The notes: a model not told the origin generated them from the letters alone. Numbered from the stretch's first letter, positions 26,510-37,150 are shown. The stretch is DNA of 37,413 bases from Halomonas saccharevitans (GCF_900116405.1 NZ_FPAQ01000033.1:1-37413), one strand, 5' to 3'. Made by a program: numbers and translations.

Positions 26510-27528
26510 CAGCGGATCTCCTCGGCCGGGATGCGCTCGCGATCGAGCATCTCGGCGACCATGTGGCAGGCGACCCGGCAGTTGCCGGAGGTCACGAAGT
26601 CGGGCACCTCGTCGGTGCAGGCGTGGCGGGTCGAGCCGTCGGCGCGTGCCACGAAGCCGCAGCGCGGATGGAAGGCGCAGCCGCTCGGCAGGTTGTCCAG
26701 CGACGGCATGCTGCCGGGGATCTGATTGAGGCGCGCGCCGGGCGTCGCCATCTGCGGCAGGGCGTTGATCAGCCCCTGAGTGTAGGGGTGCTGCGGGTCG
26801 TTGATGATCTCCCGGGTCGGGCCCTGCTCGATCACCCGGCCGGCGTACATCACCAGCATGCGCTGGGTCACCTGGCTGACCACGCCGAGGTCGTGGGTGA
26901 TCAGGATCAGGCCGACGTTGTGCTTCTCGCAGAGCTCGAGCAGCAGCGCCATGATCTCGGCCTGGATGGTCACGTCAAGCGCGGTGGTCGGCTCGTCGGC
27001 GATGATGATGTCCGGGTCGAGCAGCAGCGCGATGGCGATGATCACCCGTTGGCGCATGCCGCCGGAGAGCTCGTGGGGGTACTGGTCCAGGCGCGCCGAG
27101 GGGGAGGGGATCTGCACCTGCTCGAGCTTGCGCAGCGAGATCGCCCGGGCTTCCCTGGTGGAGATGCGCCGGTGTGCCTTCAGGCACTCGACCATCTGCT
27201 CGCCGATGGTCAGCACCGGGTTCAGGGTCATCATCGGATCCTGGAAGATCATCGACATGCGGTGCCCGCGCACGTGGCGCAGGCCGCGGTCGCTCATGGC
27301 GGTGAGTTCCTGGCCGTCGAAGGTGATGCTGCCGCCGGCGATGTAGCCGGGCTTGGCGATCAGGTTGAGCAGGCTGAAGGCCGCCACCGACTTGCCGGCG
27401 CCGGACTCGCCCACTATCCCTAAGCGCTCGCCACGCTCCAGGCTGAAGCAGACGTCACGCAGGGCCTGCACGTCACCGCGGCGCAGGGCGAAGCGCACGT
27501 CGAGGTTGGTTACGTCGAGGAGTGCCAT
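26509..27528 (-). CDS. dppD: Peptide ABC transporter ATP-binding protein, DppD/OppD type
   Basis: The second ATPase of the importer, 339 residues. Walker A is GESGAGKSV near residue 38, the Q-loop is MIFQDPMMTLNPVLT, the signature is LSGGMRQRVIIAIALL, Walker B is IIIADEPTTALD, and the switch His is in LITHDLGVV. The C-terminal extension has the cysteine motif SGCAFHPRC. The ATG follows GAGGAG at good spacing in the short gap after dppC. The paired D and F ATPases are typical of Dpp/Opp transporters; substrate class cannot be set from the ATPases. Confidence 0.93.
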   Translation of the reverse strand: MALLDVTNLDVRFALRRGDVQALRDVCFSLERGERLGIVGESGAGKSVAAFSLLNLIAKPGYIAGGSITFDGQELTAMSDRGLRHVRGHRMSMIFQDPMMTLNPVLTIGEQMVECLKAHRRISTREARAISLRKLEQVQIPSPSARLDQYPHELSGGMRQRVIIAIALLLDPDIIIADEPTTALDVTIQAEIMALLLELCEKHNVGLILITHDLGVVSQVTQRMLVMYAGRVIEQGPTREIINDPQHPYTQGLINALPQMATPGARLNQIPGSMPSLDNLPSGCAFHPRCGFVARADGSTRHACTDEVPDFVTSGNCRVACHMVAEMLDRERIPAEEIR

Positions 27529-27533
27529 GGGAA

Positions 27534-28490
27534 TCAGCCCTTGTAGAGTCGCGGGTTGAGGACGTCGCGCAGCCAGTCGCCGAGCAGGTTGATCACCAGC
27601 ACGAGGATGACCAGCATCGCCCCGGGGATCAGGGTGATCCACCAAGAGCCGGACTGGATGTAGTCGAAGCCCGACTTGATCAGCGAACCGAGCGACGGGT
27701 GCGTTTCCGGCATGCCGAGCCCCAGGAACGACAGCGCGGCCTCGGAGATGATGGCGTTGGCCACCTGCACCGTGGAGATGACGAAGATCGGCGACAGGGT
27801 GTTGGGCAGGATGTGGCGGAACATGATGCGCCGGCTCGTGAAGCCCATCACCCGGGCGGCGTCGACGTACTCCTTGCTGCGCTCGGCGAGCACCGAGGCG
27901 CGCACCGTGCGCGCGTACTGCGGCCACTCCGCCAGGCCAATGATCAGCACCAGCAGCGGCACCGCGAAGTCACTGTAGGTGGCGCCGCCGAAGACCGCCT
28001 TGACCAGGGCGCCGACCACGATGGCCACCATCAGGGTGGAGAACGACAGCTGGATGTCGGCCAGGCGCATCAGGAAGGCGTCGACGCGCCCGCCGAGGTA
28101 GCCGGCGAGCAGCCCGAAGCTGACGCCGAGCAGGGCCTGCAGGGCCACGGCGCCGAAGCCGATGATCAACGACACTCGGGCACCATAGAGGATGGTGGAA
28201 AGCAGGTCGCGGCCCTGGGCATCGGTGCCCATCAGGTAGGCCGGATCGCTGCCGTCGACCCAGAAAGGCGGCAGCTCCGAGGCCAGGATATCGATCTGCG
28301 CCAGGTCGTAGGGATCCATCGGCGCCAGCCACGGCGCCAGCACGGCGACCCCGACCAGCACGATGAATACCAGCAGGCTGAGCTGGGCGATCGGATCGCG
28401 CTTGAAGCTGTAGAGCAGGTAGGAGCCGCGGAAACGGGACCAGCGGCTCGCCACCGGGGCAACGTCCATGGAAGAGTTGGTGGTGGTCAT
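27534..28490 (-). CDS. dppC: Peptide ABC transporter permease, DppC/OppC type
   Basis: An inner-membrane permease of 318 residues with about six membrane helices. The N-terminal cytosolic segment has the OppC-type SFKRDPIAQLSLLVF, followed by LAPMDPYD and LMGTDAQGRDLLS. The EAA-type coupling motif to the ATPase lies around YVDAARVMGFTSRRIMFRHILPN, and EAALSFLGLG is highly conserved. AGGGAAAC precedes the ATG, which overlaps the dppB stop by ATGA, so translation is coupled. Confidence 0.93.
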   Translation of the reverse strand: MTTTNSSMDVAPVASRWSRFRGSYLLYSFKRDPIAQLSLLVFIVLVGVAVLAPWLAPMDPYDLAQIDILASELPPFWVDGSDPAYLMGTDAQGRDLLSTILYGARVSLIIGFGAVALQALLGVSFGLLAGYLGGRVDAFLMRLADIQLSFSTLMVAIVVGALVKAVFGGATYSDFAVPLLVLIIGLAEWPQYARTVRASVLAERSKEYVDAARVMGFTSRRIMFRHILPNTLSPIFVISTVQVANAIISEAALSFLGLGMPETHPSLGSLIKSGFDYIQSGSWWITLIPGAMLVILVLVINLLGDWLRDVLNPRLYKG

Positions 28491-29533
28491 GCGGGTTTCC
28501 CTGTCAGCTTGACGGTGGGATTGACCAGGCCGTAGATGAGGTCGACCAGGGTATTGGTGATCACGAAGATCAGCCCCACGATCATCAGGTAGGTCACGAT
28601 CAGCGGCACGTCGGAACGCTGGATGGCGTTGAGGAACATCAGCCCCATGCCCGGCCACTGGAACACCGTCTCGGTGAGGATGGTGTAGGCCACCAGGGTG
28701 CCGATCTGCACGCCGCCCACGGTGATGACCGGCAGCATGGTGTTCTTCAGCGCATGGATGAAGTAGATACGGCGCAGCGAGATACCCTTGGCGCGGGCGA
28801 ACTTCACGTATTCGGACTGCAGGACCTCGAGCATCTCGGCGCGGATCAGGCGAATGAACAGCGGCAGCATGATCGAGGCCAGCGAGACCGCCGGCAGCAC
28901 CAGGTAGGTCAGCCCGTTCAGCGAGGCGAAGTTGCTGTCCCAGGTGCCGAAGACGTTGACGGGATCGCCGCGGCCGTAGGCCGGCATGCCGCCGTCGGTG
29001 GAGAGCAGATCATTGAGCCAGGCGCCCCAGCCGGTGTCGGAGGGGAAGGGCGTGACGCTCACCCCGATGGCAAATATCTGGATCAGCACGATGGCGGTGA
29101 GAAACACCGGTATCGAGATGCCGACGATCGACACGCCCATGAAGAAGCGCGTCAGCCAGGCGCGGGGGCGGATGGCGCTGTACACGCCGATCGGTACCGA
29201 CAGCGCGATGATCAGGAAGGTACTGGCCGCCACCAGCTCGAGGGTCGCCGGCAGGTGGCGCATGATGACCTCGGTGGTCGGCTGGTTGAAGGTGTAGGAA
29301 TAGCCGAAGTCGAACTGGACGGCGTTACCGGCGAAACGCAGGTACTGGACCAGGAAGGGGTCGTTGAGCCCCAGCTCCTCGCGCAGGGCCTCGCGCTCGC
29401 TCTCGGGCACCGACTGGCCGACCATCTGCTGGATGGGGTCGCCCAGGTTGTCCTGGATGGCGAAGGCGATGATGCTGATGACGAACATCACCAGCAGGGC
29501 ATGGTAGAGGCGCTTGATCAGGAAAGCGATCAT
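28487..29533 (-). CDS. dppB: Peptide ABC transporter permease, DppB/OppB type
   Basis: The partner permease, 348 residues with about six membrane helices. The N-terminus MIAFLIKRLYHALLVMFVIS and the extracytoplasmic stretch with GDPIQQMVGQSVPESERE and LGLNDPFLVQYLRF are typical of OppB proteins. The coupling loop is YVKFARAKGISLRRIYFIHALKN, followed by FQWPGMG near the end. The loop between the middle helices (about 170-215) is longer than in E. coli DppB, a variation seen in many peptide permeases. The chosen ATG matches the family start; its ribosome-binding site is weak. Confidence 0.92.
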   Translation of the reverse strand: MIAFLIKRLYHALLVMFVISIIAFAIQDNLGDPIQQMVGQSVPESEREALREELGLNDPFLVQYLRFAGNAVQFDFGYSYTFNQPTTEVIMRHLPATLELVAASTFLIIALSVPIGVYSAIRPRAWLTRFFMGVSIVGISIPVFLTAIVLIQIFAIGVSVTPFPSDTGWGAWLNDLLSTDGGMPAYGRGDPVNVFGTWDSNFASLNGLTYLVLPAVSLASIMLPLFIRLIRAEMLEVLQSEYVKFARAKGISLRRIYFIHALKNTMLPVITVGGVQIGTLVAYTILTETVFQWPGMGLMFLNAIQRSDVPLIVTYLMIVGLIFVITNTLVDLIYGLVNPTVKLTGKPA

Positions 29534-29608
29534 GGCTGGCGTCCCGTGTGCAACACGCGGCAACGCACTCGATCATCGAGCGCGTCACAGGGGTCATGGT
29601 TTCGAAGG

Positions 29609-29629
29609 GCCGGCCCGCGAGGGGCCGGC
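29609..29629 (-). promoter_or_regulatory. Intercistronic hairpin after the binding-protein gene
   Basis: GCCGGCCC (29609-29616) and GGGCCGGC (29622-29629) form a perfect 8-bp, all-GC stem with a 5-base loop, just past the stop of the solute-binding protein. Such hairpins often protect the upstream message or cut read-through, so that the binding protein outnumbers the permease. Confidence 0.6.
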
Positions 29630-29640
29630 GCGCGGCGGAC

Positions 29641-31215
29641 TTACTCGTCGGTGATGACCAGGTCCCCGAGGTAGGGGAAGTTCATCACGTTGAGCACCGG
29701 CTCGATGTTGACGTTGGAGGCCGAGGCCCAGGCCAGGTCCTGCCAGTGCAGCGGCACGAAGGCGGCATCGTCGTAGAGCGTCTGCTCGACCTGCTGGAGC
29801 ATCTCGGCGCGCTTCTCGAGGTCGATCTCGAGATTGGCCTCGGCGACCAGCTTGTCGAGTTCCGGGTTGCAGTAGTTGCTGGCGTTGTACTGGCCGGCCC
29901 CGGTGTCGGCGTCCGGGCAGGCAGTCAGGTACTCGTGGAAGTTGGCCGAGTCCTCGGTATCGGCGTGCCAGCCGATCATCATCATGTCGGCGACGCGCTC
30001 GTCGAACTCGCCCCAGTACTGGGCCTTGGGCAGCGTCTTGAGATCCACGGTGACGTTGATGCGCGCCAGCATGGCGGCGACCGCCTGGGCGATCTTGGCG
30101 TCGTTCACGTAGCGGTTGTTGGGCGCCATCATGCTGATCTCGAAGCCGTCTTCAAAGCCGGCGTCGGCCATCAGCTGCTTGGCCTTCTCCAGGTCATAGC
30201 GCGGTTCGAGGCTCTCGACGTGGCCGGCATAGCCCTCCGGCGAGAACTGGGCGGCCGGGGTGGCAAAGCCCTTCATCAGGCGATCGGCGATGCCTTCCTG
30301 GTTGATGGCGTAGGCGAAGGCCTGGCGCACCTTCGGGTCCTGGAAGGCCTCGACGCGCTCCTGGTTCATGTGGAAGAGGATGATCCGGGTGCCCGACATG
30401 GTCACCAGCTGCACGTCCTCGTCCTCGCGGACCCGGTCCAGGTCATTGGGTGGCACCGGGGCGATGAAGTCGACGTCGCCGGAGAGCAGCGCGGCCACGC
30501 GAGTGGCGTTCTCGCTGATCGGGGTCATGACGATCTCGTCGACGTTGCCGGGCGATTCCTCGTCCCAGTAGTCATCGAAGCGCTCGAAGGTGATGCGCAC
30601 GCCCTGCTGGCGTTCGGTGACCACGTAGGGGCCTGTGCCGGAGACGTGGGTCGAGGCGAAGGAGTTGCCGTTCTTGACGATCTCGTCCTTGGGGTCGCCA
30701 TCCGCATCGGTGCCGCTGTAGAAGGCGCTGTCCATCGGGAAGACATAGGTCGCCAGGTTCAGCAGCAGCGGGTAGGGCTTGGTGGTGGTGATCTCCACGG
30801 TGGTGTCGTCGATGGCGGTGACGCTCTCGATGGGCTCGAAGATCGCCTTGAAGTCGGGGCTTCGCTTCAGGCGCTCGATGGTCCAGACCACGTCCTCGGC
30901 GCTGAAGGTGTTGCCGCTGTGGAATTCGACGTCATCGCGCAGCGTCATGCGCATGGTGGTGTCGTCGACCTGCTCCCAGCCGGTGGCCAGGCGCGGCTCG
31001 AAGGAGAGGTCCTTGTTCCAGCGCACCAGCGGATCGAAGGTCATGTGGGAGAGCTGGATGATGCCGCCGGAGAGCTGCTCGTGGATGTCCAGCGAGACCG
31101 GGTCGGCGTCGTAGGCCATGCGCAGGCTGGTCTCGGCGCTGGCCACGGAGGGCAGCACGGCGGTGGTCATGGCGGCGCCGATCACGCTCGCCAGCAGGGT
31201 CTTCTTGAGAGTCAT
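29641..31215 (-). CDS. Periplasmic peptide-type solute-binding protein (SBP family 5)
   Basis: The substrate-capturing subunit of the importer, 524 residues. A Sec signal peptide (about 1-27, ending VASA before ET) lacks a lipobox, so the protein is soluble in the periplasm. Family 5 features are LRMAYDADPVSLDIHEQ near the mature start, FDPLVRWNKDLSFEPRLATGW, the DVVWTIERLK block, SGTGPYVVTE, and DPKVRQAFAYAIN in the second lobe. The mature protein is rich in Asp and Glu, as expected for a halophile's exported protein. The ATG at 31215 has GGAA upstream; an ATG four codons earlier is less likely. Peptide, nickel, glutathione or another ligand cannot be told apart by eye. Confidence 0.93.
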   Translation of the reverse strand: MTLKKTLLASVIGAAMTTAVLPSVASAETSLRMAYDADPVSLDIHEQLSGGIIQLSHMTFDPLVRWNKDLSFEPRLATGWEQVDDTTMRMTLRDDVEFHSGNTFSAEDVVWTIERLKRSPDFKAIFEPIESVTAIDDTTVEITTTKPYPLLLNLATYVFPMDSAFYSGTDADGDPKDEIVKNGNSFASTHVSGTGPYVVTERQQGVRITFERFDDYWDEESPGNVDEIVMTPISENATRVAALLSGDVDFIAPVPPNDLDRVREDEDVQLVTMSGTRIILFHMNQERVEAFQDPKVRQAFAYAINQEGIADRLMKGFATPAAQFSPEGYAGHVESLEPRYDLEKAKQLMADAGFEDGFEISMMAPNNRYVNDAKIAQAVAAMLARINVTVDLKTLPKAQYWGEFDERVADMMMIGWHADTEDSANFHEYLTACPDADTGAGQYNASNYCNPELDKLVAEANLEIDLEKRAEMLQQVEQTLYDDAAFVPLHWQDLAWASASNVNIEPVLNVMNFPYLGDLVITDE

Positions 31216-31274
31216 GTGTCGTTCCATGCCGGGTGACTTGTTATTGGTGTAATGACCGCTAAGGTCCAGCCAAC

Positions 31275-31304
31275 AACATAGAGAGCCCGGCGACCCCTGC
31301 CCAA
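31275..31304 (-). promoter_or_regulatory. Candidate promoter of the peptide ABC operon
   Basis: On the minus strand TTGGGC (31304-31299), 18 bases and TATGTT (31280-31275) would start transcription roughly 55 bases before the binding-protein gene, downstream of the carbonic anhydrase terminator. The match is moderate. Confidence 0.35.
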
Positions 31305-31328
31305 TCGAAATTTTGACAGGCGCCATGC

Positions 31329-31352
31329 GCCCGGCGAATGAGGCCGCCGGGC
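31329..31352 (-). terminator. Terminator after the carbonic anhydrase gene
   Basis: GCCCGGCG (31329-31336) and CGCCGGGC (31345-31352) form a perfect 8-bp stem with an 8-base loop, eleven bases past the stop. On the minus strand it is followed, after some spacing, by AAAATTTCG. Confidence 0.6.
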
Positions 31353-31362
31353 GAACGACGAT

Positions 31363-32016
31363 TCAGTCCTCGCTCGACGGCGTCAAACGGCCGATACGGT
31401 AGAGGGTCGCGACCTGATCGAGCCCAGAGACGCTGCACTCCAGGTCGGTGACGCGCCCATCGCTCAGGCCGTAGACCCAGCCGTGGACGGCGAGCGCCTG
31501 GCCGCGCTGCCAGGCCCGCTGGATGATCTTGGTGCGGCACAGGTTGTTGACCTGGGCCTTGACGTTGAGCTCGCACATGCGATCGACCTGCTCGCCGAGC
31601 GGCAGCTGCTCCAGGTCGCCGCGGTGGCGGCTGTAGAGCTCGCGGACCGAGTGCAGCCAGTAGTCGACCATGCCGCACTCGTCGCCGGTCACCGCCGCCT
31701 TGATGCCGCCGCAGCCGTAGTGGCCGACGATCATGATGTGCTTCACCTTGAGCACGTCGACGGCGAACTGGACGACCGAGAGGGCGTTCATGTCGTTGTG
31801 GTGCAGCAGGTTGGCGACGTTGCGATGTACGAAGACCTCTCCGGGCGGCAGGTCAATGATCTGGTTGGCCGGCACCCGGGAGTCGGAGCAGCCGATCCAC
31901 AGATAGTCGGGGTTCTGCTGCTGAGACAGCCGAGAGAAGAAGTCGGGATCCTGGCGACGGACGCTCTCGGCCCAATCGCGGTTGCGCTCGAGCAGCTCTT
32001 GCATTTCGGTTTTCAT
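31363..32016 (-). CDS. can: Beta-class carbonic anhydrase
   Basis: This zinc enzyme interconverts CO2 and bicarbonate, supplying bicarbonate for carboxylations. The 217-residue protein has the zinc ligands C43, H99 and C102 and the Asp/Arg pair D45/R47 in GCSDSR, with HYGCGG at 99-104; all sit one position beyond the E. coli Can numbers. VFVHRNVANL and VQFAVDVLKVKHI are typical. The ATG at 32016 gives the usual MKTEMQELLERNR start. It is divergent from gor with about 148 bases between. GGTCAA at 32081-32086 (TTGACC on the minus strand) is a possible -35 for it, without a good -10. Confidence 0.94.
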   Translation of the reverse strand: MKTEMQELLERNRDWAESVRRQDPDFFSRLSQQQNPDYLWIGCSDSRVPANQIIDLPPGEVFVHRNVANLLHHNDMNALSVVQFAVDVLKVKHIMIVGHYGCGGIKAAVTGDECGMVDYWLHSVRELYSRHRGDLEQLPLGEQVDRMCELNVKAQVNNLCRTKIIQRAWQRGQALAVHGWVYGLSDGRVTDLECSVSGLDQVATLYRIGRLTPSSED

Positions 32017-32117
32017 GGGTGGGCTTCTCTGAAGAACGGGCCATGGGACGGGACGCATTCTTGATTACCGGCATAGCCAGGGTCAATGCAGCGGGCCTCC
32101 CGGGCCATGGCCGTGGC

Positions 32118-32126
32118 TGGTATGAT
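32118..32126 (+). promoter_or_regulatory. Candidate extended -10 of gor
   Basis: TGGTATGAT (32118-32126) matches an extended -10 (TGnTATAAT) about 40 bases before the gor start. The -35 region is poor, as is usual for extended -10 promoters. I see no OxyR-type repeat by eye. Confidence 0.45.
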
Positions 32127-32164
32127 CGCGCCCGATCAGAACGACACACCATCAGGAGAATACT

Positions 32165-33526
32165 GTGTCCGAATACGACTACGATCTCTTCGTGATCGGC
32201 GCCGGTTCCGGCGGCGTGCGCGCCGCCCGCACCGCGGCGGCGACCGGCGCCCGGGTCGCCGTGGCCGAGGACCGCTATCTGGGTGGCACCTGCGTCAACG
32301 TCGGCTGCGTGCCCAAGAAGCTTTACTCCTATGCGGCCCACTTCCACGAGGCCTTCGAGGACGCCAGCGGCTTCGGCTGGCAACTGGCCGAGGCGCCGCG
32401 CTTCGACTGGTCGACGCTGCGCGACAACAAGATCGGCGAGATCAAGCGGCTCAACGGCATCTACGGGCGGCTGCTGGACGCCGCCGACGTACGCCTGATC
32501 AACGAGCGCGCCCGGGTGGTGGATGCCCATCACGTGGAGGTCGGCGGCGAGACCGTCAGCGCCGAGAAGATCCTGGTGGCCGTCGGCGGATGGCCCTGGA
32601 CACCGGACTTCCCCGGCAAGGAGCTTGCGGTCAACTCCAACCAGGTGTTCGATCTCGAGACCTTCCCCGAGCGCTTCCTGGTGCTCGGCGGCGGCTATAT
32701 CGCGGTGGAGTTCGCCAGCATCTTCAACGGGCTCGGCAGCGAGGCCCACCTGGTCTATCGCGGCGAGCTCTTCCTGCGCGGCTTCGACCAGCAGGTGCGC
32801 GAGTTCACCCGGGACGAGATGGCCAAGAAGGGCGTCAACCTGCACTTCGAGGCCAACATCGAGGCGATCGAGAAGGTCGAGGGCGGCCTCGCGGTCACCC
32901 TGACCAGCGGTGAGCAGCTCGAGGTGGACGCGGTGCTGGCGGCGACCGGTCGTCGCCCCCACGTCGAGGGACTCGGGCTCGAGGCGCTGGACGTGACCCG
33001 CACCGAGAGCGGCCATCTCGCCGTCAACGAGCGCTTCGAGACCTCGGTGCCATCGATCCTGGCGCTCGGCGACGTGACCGGCGGCCCTGAGCTCACGCCG
33101 GTGGCGCTCGCCGAGGCCATGCAGCTGGTCCGCCACCATTTCGAGCCGGGCGAGCCGGCCCCGCTGGACTATCGCCACATTCCCACGGCGGTATTCTGCC
33201 ATCCCAACATCGGCACCGTGGGACTCTCCGAGGAGCAGGCACGCGAGGCCTGTGGCGAGATCCGGGTCTACGCGGCGGACTTCCGCCCCATGAAGCACAC
33301 CCTCTCCGGCAGCAGCGAGCGCTGCCTGATGAAGCTGATCGTCGACGACGAAAGCGACGTGGTGGTCGGTGCCCACATGGTGGGCGAAGAATCCGGGGAG
33401 GTGATCCAGGGGATCGCCGTGGCCGTCCGTGCGGGACTCACCAAGGCGGATTTCGATGCCACCGTGGGCATCCATCCCACTGGCGCCGAGGAGTTCGTCA
33501 CCATGCGCACGCCGACCCGCCGCTGA
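32165..33526 (+). CDS. gor: Glutathione-disulfide reductase
   Basis: This FAD- and NADPH-dependent enzyme keeps glutathione reduced. The 453-residue protein has the FAD loop GAGSGG (12-17) and the redox-active pair C43/C48 in [13 protein letters not shown]. The NADPH loop is [10 protein letters not shown], followed by [12 protein letters not shown], whose arginines favour NADPH over NADH. It also has ALGDVTG and the C-terminal active-site H437/E442 in HPTGAEEF. It starts at GTG, behind AGGAGA at good spacing. The PTRR end without a C-terminal extension is normal. A perfect terminator follows within 26 bases, so it is a single-gene unit. Confidence 0.95.
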   Translation: MSEYDYDLFVIGAGSGGVRAARTAAATGARVAVAEDRYLGGTCVNVGCVPKKLYSYAAHFHEAFEDASGFGWQLAEAPRFDWSTLRDNKIGEIKRLNGIYGRLLDAADVRLINERARVVDAHHVEVGGETVSAEKILVAVGGWPWTPDFPGKELAVNSNQVFDLETFPERFLVLGGGYIAVEFASIFNGLGSEAHLVYRGELFLRGFDQQVREFTRDEMAKKGVNLHFEANIEAIEKVEGGLAVTLTSGEQLEVDAVLAATGRRPHVEGLGLEALDVTRTESGHLAVNERFETSVPSILALGDVTGGPELTPVALAEAMQLVRHHFEPGEPAPLDYRHIPTAVFCHPNIGTVGLSEEQAREACGEIRVYAADFRPMKHTLSGSSERCLMKLIVDDESDVVVGAHMVGEESGEVIQGIAVAVRAGLTKADFDATVGIHPTGAEEFVTMRTPTRR

Positions 33527-33551
33527 GCGCGATCGACGCCGGTGTGTGACC

Positions 33552-33577
33552 ACGGGCCACCCTTAGGGGTGGCCCGT
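33552..33577 (+). terminator. Rho-independent terminator of gor
   Basis: ACGGGCCACCC (33552-33562) and GGGTGGCCCGT (33567-33577) form a perfect 11-bp stem with a TTAG loop, followed by TTG. It isolates gor from the ectoine operon. Confidence 0.88.
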
Positions 33578-33690
33578 TTGCGTTAGTGATCCTCAAGGTT
33601 TCGGCGTCCTCGTCCTGGGCTATTCTGAAGATACCGTCTGACGCCACTGTGGAAGGGGTAAGACGGGCTTCGATGCCGACATGGCGGGCA

Positions 33691-33719
33691 TTGGCTCACT
33701 CTTCATAATGATATTTTAT
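33691..33719 (+). promoter_or_regulatory. Possible upstream second ectA promoter in an AT-rich patch
   Basis: TTGGCT (33691-33696) lies 17 bases before TTTTAT (33714-33719) and 15 before TATTTT (33712-33717), inside a very AT-rich block (33700-33719) that stands out from the GC-rich surroundings. Ectoine operons of Halomonas relatives use more than one promoter, including stress-sigma types. The assignment here is tentative. Confidence 0.3.
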
Positions 33720-33738
33720 GGCTAGGCGGCGCCTGGAT

Positions 33739-33777
33739 AACCATGGTTTTGAATTGCTGATAAGGCGCTGTTATAAT
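33739..33777 (+). promoter_or_regulatory. Main ectA promoter with adjacent palindrome
   Basis: TTGAAT (33749-33754), a 17-base spacer and a perfect TATAAT (33772-33777) make the best sigma70-type promoter in the window. Transcription would begin near 33784, giving a leader of about 26 bases. A perfect 10-bp palindrome, AACCATGGTT (33739-33748), abuts the -35 and could bind a regulator. Confidence 0.7.
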
Positions 33778-33809
33778 CCCGCTCAAATTCGCTACAGCGA
33801 ACCACCGAC

Positions 33810-35772
<1,963 letters not shown>

Positions 35773-35820
35773 TACGCTGAAAGGGTCGCCCGAAAACGAG
35801 GAAGGGCGGCCCGGTCCTCG

Positions 35821-35842
35821 ACCGGCCGAGGGCTCGGCCGGT
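35821..35842 (+). promoter_or_regulatory. Hairpin between ectB and ectC
   Basis: ACCGGCCGAG (35821-35830) and CTCGGCCGGT (35833-35842) form a GC-rich stem of about 9 bp with a 4-base loop in the 98-base gap. No T-run follows and ectC starts 28 bases later, so it is more likely a processing or stability element than a terminator. Confidence 0.5.
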
Positions 35843-35870
35843 TCGCCATCGACATTACTGGAGAGTATTC

Positions 35871-36284
35871 ATGATCGTTCGCAATCTCGAGGAAGCGCGC
35901 AAGTCAGACCGCCTGGTCGCCGCCGAGAACGGCAACTGGGACAGCACCCGCCTGTCGCTGGCCGACGACGGTGGCAACTGTTCCTTCCACATCACCCGGA
36001 TCTATGAGGGCACCGAGACTCATATCCATTACAAGCATCACTTCGAAGCGGTGTTCTGCATGGAGGGCGAAGGCGAGGTGGAGACCCTGGCCGACGGCAA
36101 GATCTGGCCGATCAAGCCGGGCGACATCTATATCCTCGATCAGCACGACGAACACCTGCTGCGGGCCAGCAAGACCATGCATCTGGCCTGCGTCTTCACT
36201 CCGGGCCTCACTGGCAAGGAGATCCATCGCGAGGATGGCTCCTACGCGCCGGCCAACGAGCCGGACGACAAGACCCCGCTCTGA
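35871..36284 (+). CDS. ectC: L-ectoine synthase EctC
   Basis: EctC closes N-gamma-acetyl-diaminobutyrate into the cyclic compatible solute ectoine, with loss of water. The 137-residue cupin begins MIVRNLEEA and has the cupin strands [22 protein letters not shown] and [16 protein letters not shown]59, Y87 and H95 probably correspond to the metal ligands described for this family. GGAGAG lies before the ATG. It is the last gene of the operon and is followed by a strong terminator. ectD (hydroxylase), ectR and ask_ect are not in the window. Confidence 0.97.
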   Translation: MIVRNLEEARKSDRLVAAENGNWDSTRLSLADDGGNCSFHITRIYEGTETHIHYKHHFEAVFCMEGEGEVETLADGKIWPIKPGDIYILDQHDEHLLRASKTMHLACVFTPGLTGKEIHREDGSYAPANEPDDKTPL

Positions 36285-36337
36285 TGATCTGAGCGCAGTT
36301 CGTCGCGTTCCTGTCGCGACGACATGGGTCTGATTCC

Positions 36338-36366
36338 TGGCCCCGAACCATGATGGTTCGGGGCCA
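36338..36366. terminator. Terminator after ectABC
   Basis: TGGCCCCGAACCA (36338-36350) and TGGTTCGGGGCCA (36354-36366) form a perfect 13-bp stem with a 3-base loop. It lies between convergent ectC and the lipoprotein gene and could serve both strands; no long T-run follows. Confidence 0.85.
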
Positions 36367-36409
36367 AGTCGTTCATGGAGTGCGCCACTCGGCATGGCCT
36401 GATGGCACC

Positions 36410-36955
36410 TCAGGGCGCCGAGCGATCGAAGACGATGGTGATCTCGGCCAGCGTCACGCCGAACTTGCTCATCGCCGTGCGGTTGATCAGCCGCCCGTCG
36501 GGTTGCAGGTACATCCAGTCATCCAGGGTGAAGGTGAGCTCGCGCCCCGAGACCTCGACCGGCAGGCGATAGCGCATGTTGAAGGCGTGACCGGCCTGGC
36601 GAGCCTCCACGGGGCCCTCGACGTCGTTGGCGCTGCCGAGCCAGGTGGCATCATCCTGGCGCTCGAAGGTCCAGACCCGGCGATCCATCTCGCCATTCTG
36701 GTAGGTGAAGCGCTCGTCGAGGGTCAGGGTGTCGCCCTCGAGACTACCGTCGATCATTACGGTAAAACGGCGCTGCACCTCGCCGCTGTAGTCCTGAACC
36801 ATGCCCCAGGCGCGCGTCTGACCGTCGAAATACTCGCCGATGTCCAGCCGCGGCGTGGTGCCGGCGTACCGCTCGACGTCGACGCTGCCGCAGCCGGCGA
36901 GCAGCAGTGGCAGGAAGAGCAGCGGGAGCAGTCGATAGTGCAATATCTTGTACAT
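36410..36955 (-). CDS. DUF3833-type lipoprotein
   Basis: A 181-residue predicted lipoprotein of unknown function. The signal peptide ends in the lipobox LLAGC with lipidated Cys22; Gly23 and Ser24 follow, with no Asp at position +2, so export to the outer membrane is expected. The body has YFDGQTRAWGMVQDYSGEVQRRF, the repeated WxF-type strands and LDDWMYLQPDGRLINRTAMSKFG, all typical of DUF3833 proteins as I recall them. The ribosome-binding site is weak. A TATACC-like -10 may lie near 36979. It is the last chromosomal gene before the IS481 end. Confidence 0.85.
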   Translation of the reverse strand: MYKILHYRLLPLLFLPLLLAGCGSVDVERYAGTTPRLDIGEYFDGQTRAWGMVQDYSGEVQRRFTVMIDGSLEGDTLTLDERFTYQNGEMDRRVWTFERQDDATWLGSANDVEGPVEARQAGHAFNMRYRLPVEVSGRELTFTLDDWMYLQPDGRLINRTAMSKFGVTLAEITIVFDRSAP

Positions 36956-37059
36956 GATCTATCCGGTATTGGTTTAAGGTATAACCTAGGCTAGCGGATC
37001 GCCGACGGCGTTGCCATTCGATGGCCGGCAAGGCGATGCGGGAAGTCCTGGCTCATAGT

Positions 37060-37150
37060 TGTAGGATCCCGGATGATCAGATCGCCTATAGAAGTTATCC
37101 TCTGCTAGCAGCCAGAGAGCTTCTACAGCAATTCATTCGGGAGCAGGTTC
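37060..37150 (+). mobile_element. Presumed left end of an IS481-family element
   Basis: The transposase is preceded by about 90 noncoding bases. IS481 elements commonly start with TGT, and TGTAGGATCC at 37060-37069 is the most likely tip, where the sequence style changes after the lipoprotein upstream region. The other end is outside the window, so the inverted repeat and target duplication cannot be confirmed. Confidence 0.4.

Noticed and set aside
36956..37059. A short gene between the lipoprotein and the IS481 end.
   Set aside because: No open frame with a start and ribosome-binding site is present; the stretch holds an AT-rich probable promoter for the lipoprotein.
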